Part shown: one piece after another, positions 61,015 to 64,000 of the stretch
Layout: each line of letters begins with the position of its first letter
How positions within the stretch are numbered: the first letter of the stretch is position 1
DNA from: Mytilus californianus
Taxonomy: Eukaryota > Mollusca > Bivalvia > Mytilida > Mytilidae
Length of the DNA stretch: 64,000 nucleotides
Assembly (NCBI RefSeq): GCF_021869535.1
Contig: NW_026262734.1
Coordinates: 90,339,285 to 90,403,284 of the forward strand
Reading direction: 5' to 3'
Program-made: the position numbers and the translations under genes
The notes under the pieces: model-generated
Databases searched by the model: none
Seen by the model: the letters and a program-made list of their open reading frames with translations, nothing else
What the model was told of the DNA's origin: nothing

Positions 61015-63504
61015 CTAAAGATGCTGGTCGGCCCAACCATTCAAAGCGTTGAATGCATCAGTCTGTTGCTTTTCGTTCATTCCGAATGTCTGAAGAAAAT
61101 TTTTACACTTTTCTCTGTCCATATCAAGTACTAAGCAATGACCCAAAAGCTGTTGTGCCTAAAATCATAGAAAGTATTACATTTTACAGAATTGTCTAAG
61201 CATAAATGAATACCAATAAACTAGAAAAAAATGTCTGTTTTTTTATTAGAGGAATTAAAACAAGATTACGAGTCTGAAGAACAAAAAAAATTACTTGATG
61301 TTTCTTAGTGAATAAACAAACATAAAAAACAACAGCATTCTTAACAAATAAAATATGATACCAGACAAGATAATTTCATGCTATCACTTTTAGTCAGCAT
61401 TTTTTTTTTGCATTGCTTTTATATATATTAGGTAGAGACAAGTTATAGATATTTCATATCTTTTGAATAGTTTTGTGGTGTTTCGTAAATTATACCATAG
61501 CTTTTGTTGAAACCCCGGCAATAACCTCACGAGACGAAGTCGAGTGAGGTTGCCGAGGGGTTTCAACAAAAAACTGTGGTATAATAAATAATTAATTTAC
61601 GAAACACCACAAAACTAACCAAAATATATGAAATATCTGTTTTAACCTATTGCATATGTTGTTGTTTAAAAATGTGTATTTCATATATTTTTGTTTATTA
61701 ACTTCAAAAATAATTTTGATAAGAATCGGTCAAATTACCCTTTAACGACCTTACACATTAAGCTCCGCCTACTTTCTAAAATACGCACGGGCTTCTGAAA
61801 CAGCGGGAAAATCAGTTGGACAAGATTTTTCGACAGCGATGGATGCACATCAACTTTGGTGACAGGTAACGTTACAGACTAAAAACTGTTGAAGGAATTA
61901 TATGTTCTGCATATGGATTCAAGATATAGTTTGAAAGATTTCTGGAACCCAGATTTAAAGTTGAACTGCAAAGGGTCAGTTTTTATTTTCATTTTATCAA
62001 AATATTTGAAATGTTTTTAAGTTTTTAGTATTAATTTATAATTCTGTGGAAATTTAAATCACAAGAATCTTTCTGAGAGTTTTGATGAATCATTCCATGT
62101 TTTAATTTGTACCAGAAGCCCAAGTTGTACATTTAATCTAATTTAATTAAAAAGGATTTCAAAATGATCACGTTTAAAGATCATAAAAAATCACATGTAG
62201 ACTATAGATCATAATTTAAACAAAAAGTTCACCTTTGTTTAGAGTAACCAGACGCTTTCTATTCTTAACGGCCCAACATTACAGTTATTACTTTAGCAAG
62301 TCGTTAAATTAAGATGTATATAATATCGGATACGGATCCAGGATTTTGAAAAGGAGGGGGGGGGGGGGTCTAGCCATCCAACATTTGGAGTAATAATACG
62401 AAATATCTATGCAATTACCATATATAAAGCTTCTTGAAAGGGGCATGCCTTCCCCCTCCCTCCCCCTTAAAAAAGCCGCCACGGCAAATTTCAACCTTTA
62501 CATGTAGCTATACAGTTGAGCCTAAGGGACTACAATCCAAGTATAGATAGCTATGGTATAATTTTCGGTTATTGAGATTTATACTCTTGTTGCATTCCCA
62601 TAGGTTACATTGTACAGCTATAGGTTAAAACATAGTCATAGCCAGAAATTAGTAGTACTTTTGCTAAGTAATATTCATAATATGTAAATGAGAATTGTAC
62701 CACGTGATAATAGTTTGAACTGGACTGGCTTGATATCATTAAAATCTTTAAAACACGGATATTATAAGTTGCCCGTCACAGAGTCCTTGTTTATAATCAC
62801 TCTGATATTTCCGTAAAGTTGTCAGGCGGTCAAACTCAAAACAATGAACGCGAACTTGGTGAATTTTTCGTGTTTTCGTGAGTTTATTCTTCTTGAAATA
62901 GGGGCATCTTAACTTTACGTGGGAACCTAGAGGTCAACGACTACACATACAAGGTTTGGACTTGTTTATTCTTTGGACATTCAAGTTTCAAGTTTCATTC
63001 CCGCAACCTGTTTTTGTAATGACCTTGTTAGCCAAAATGAATTTTCAACACGAAGTTTGCAAATTTGACGTTTCAGCCATTTTAGCCTGTATTTTATACT
63101 GCAATGTTAAAAGCCTCTCGCTTCGATTTTTAAAATAGCTCAGGAACCTTGATTTTTGCAACGACAGTCATTATGTTTCGTTTAAAGGTGTATATTGTAT
63201 TGTATATTGATTTTCTGTTCCCGCAACCTGTCTATCACTTAAATTAAAGTTAAAACAGACATTTTTTTTTCAAAATTCCCCATCATTTCAATATAATTTC
63301 CGTGACCCGTATCCGATTTCTTTAGTATAATATTCAAATAAGCAAAGTGGCGTTGATTTCTGGATATGTTATGCTTACTTTAGTAATTTCCTTTTTACCG
63401 AGTCTTTCTTTAGATTTATCACCGATTCCTGGCACTTCTCCTACTCCAATACCTTTTATAGATCTACCGACAAAAGTTGTATGTTTTGCCGATGGTGTCG
63501 CCAT
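61015..63504 (-). CDS. Barrier-to-autointegration factor-like protein (BAF/BANF family), two exons
   Basis: Exon 1 is 63379-63504 (ATG, 126 nt, donor AAA|GTAAGC) and exon 2 is 61015-61158 (144 nt, acceptor TTTTAG, TAG stop). They join in phase 0 to give 89 residues, the usual BAF length. Residues about 20-36 hold a helix-hairpin-helix (VGEVPGIGDKSKERLG). The region around LLGHCLVLDMD matches the BAF LGQFLVL segment, and the acidic C-terminal half ends NALNGWADQHL, like the BAF REWCDAFL tail. BAF proteins are small dimeric DNA-crossbridging chromatin proteins that bind LEM-domain proteins and help rebuild the nuclear envelope; they also compact viral and other cytosolic DNA. This copy is diverged from canonical BAF, so it may be a paralogue. 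A splice acceptor (CTTACAG) about 30 nt above the ATG suggests an upstream 5' UTR exon. Confidence 0.82.
61447..61641. mobile_element. 195-bp snap-back element in the BAF-like gene intron
   Basis: The arms agatatttcatat, tagttttgtggtgtttcg, taaattataccat and gttgaaacccc return in inverse order, with gaggtt/aacctc near the centre. It is almost fully self-complementary. Confidence 0.7.
62641..63364. mobile_element. 724-bp TIR MITE in the BAF-like gene intron (copy 2)
   Basis: Same orientation as the copy at 5511-6226, and nearly identical with scattered substitutions and small indels. TA flanks at 62639-62640 and 63365-63366. Its right end lies 13 bp inside the intron from the 5' splice site of the BAF-like gene. 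No coding sequence of its own is seen. Confidence 0.8.
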
Positions 63505-63639
63505 TGTCGTGGGGATATTGAAGATCTGACTAATCTGTAAGTTAAAGAAAATATATACTAAATATTAGCAGATGGATAAAACTCATTCTAGATTATTTAT
63601 CTGTGGAACGATAACTTTAAATTCCTCGAGGAGAATGTT

Positions 63640-63935
63640 GCTTTTCGTGACAATAATCAAGTGCCGTATTATGGTATAAATTTTACGTTATAAATTCGTT
63701 CAAATACAAACGTTTATAGTATAACGTTACCTTTACGTGAGTACAACATTACAAATGTGACGAGATAATCATAACGTTCAACCAACGTTATTAGAACATA
63801 CAAAAATAACGTTAATTAAAGATAGGTTACTAAATAACGTTTACTTTTAACGTTTTTCCTAATGTTATCTTAACGTTACACGTAAACGTAACGTAAATAT
63901 AACGTAGCCATAACGTTATGTTTACGTTGTGTGTT
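63640..63935. repeat. Cluster of ACGTTA/TAACGT words upstream of the BAF-like gene
   Basis: About 20 copies of aacgtta, taacgt or acgtta on both strands in 300 bp, with no fixed period. It lies 130-430 bp above the ATG at 63504. It may be a repeat or promoter-region DNA. Confidence 0.55.
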
Positions 63936-64000
63936 TGCGGGGGGAGAGTTGTCGTTACTGAAATAAATTAGTATCTTATATAAATGTCCCTGACAGAATA

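Noticed and set aside
61909-62020. Plus-strand start reading MDSRYSLKDFWNPDLKLNC after a GCGGGAAAAT site
   Set aside because: Looks like a first exon, but there is no good donor and no downstream exon in the window; left uncalled.

Overview
This is AT-rich, intron-containing animal nuclear DNA. The interspersed repeats are ones I recognise from memory as typical of mussels (Mytilus) and other bivalves: a 'gatgtggtatga...' repeat, a tRNA-derived SINE with an (ATTG)n tail, arrays ending in GGAC-rich runs, and a BEL/Pao LTR retrotransposon. A marine mussel is the likely source, but no species-diagnostic gene was found. Genes are sparse. Most long open frames are chance frames or lie inside mobile elements.

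Layout. 1-4.7 kb holds dispersed repeats. 4.7-7.05 kb is a decayed LINE reverse transcriptase split by a 716-bp TA-flanked MITE. 8.5-14.0 kb is a complete BEL/Pao insertion on the minus strand (558-bp LTRs, 5-bp target duplication). It keeps Gag, protease and part of integrase but lacks reverse transcriptase and RNase H. 8.24-19.64 kb (copy A) and 25.35-28.88 kb (copy B) are a tandem segmental duplication; the BEL element entered copy A only. Between them, 19.77-21.31 kb is a foldback element built from short 'ccatttcgtacc' units.

The best gene is a four-exon minus-strand gene (30754 to 25860) for a secreted 158-residue protein with two Kazal protease-inhibitor domains. Its phases, splice sites and twelve cysteines all fit. 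Copy A repeats its last two exons without the signal peptide or first half-domain, and one conserved cysteine is changed to Phe, so it looks like a truncated duplicate.

A second confident gene is a two-exon barrier-to-autointegration-factor-like gene (minus, 63504 to 61015). It encodes 89 residues with a helix-hairpin-helix, and a 724-bp MITE lies just inside its intron, 13 bp from the 5' splice site. Weaker single exons are noted at 33.3, 40-43.5, 50.7 and 51.6-53.1 kb.

31-61 kb is mostly repeats: MITEs with visible target duplications, a MULE-like element inside another repeat, an 11-unit array of TTTCGGGA...TCCCGAAA palindromes (38.9-39.6 kb), tandem bivalve 'pearl-like' elements, and two 452-bp TIR elements that look identical by eye. 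The two confident genes have no evident functional link. No operon, CRISPR array or clear new multi-gene system was found.
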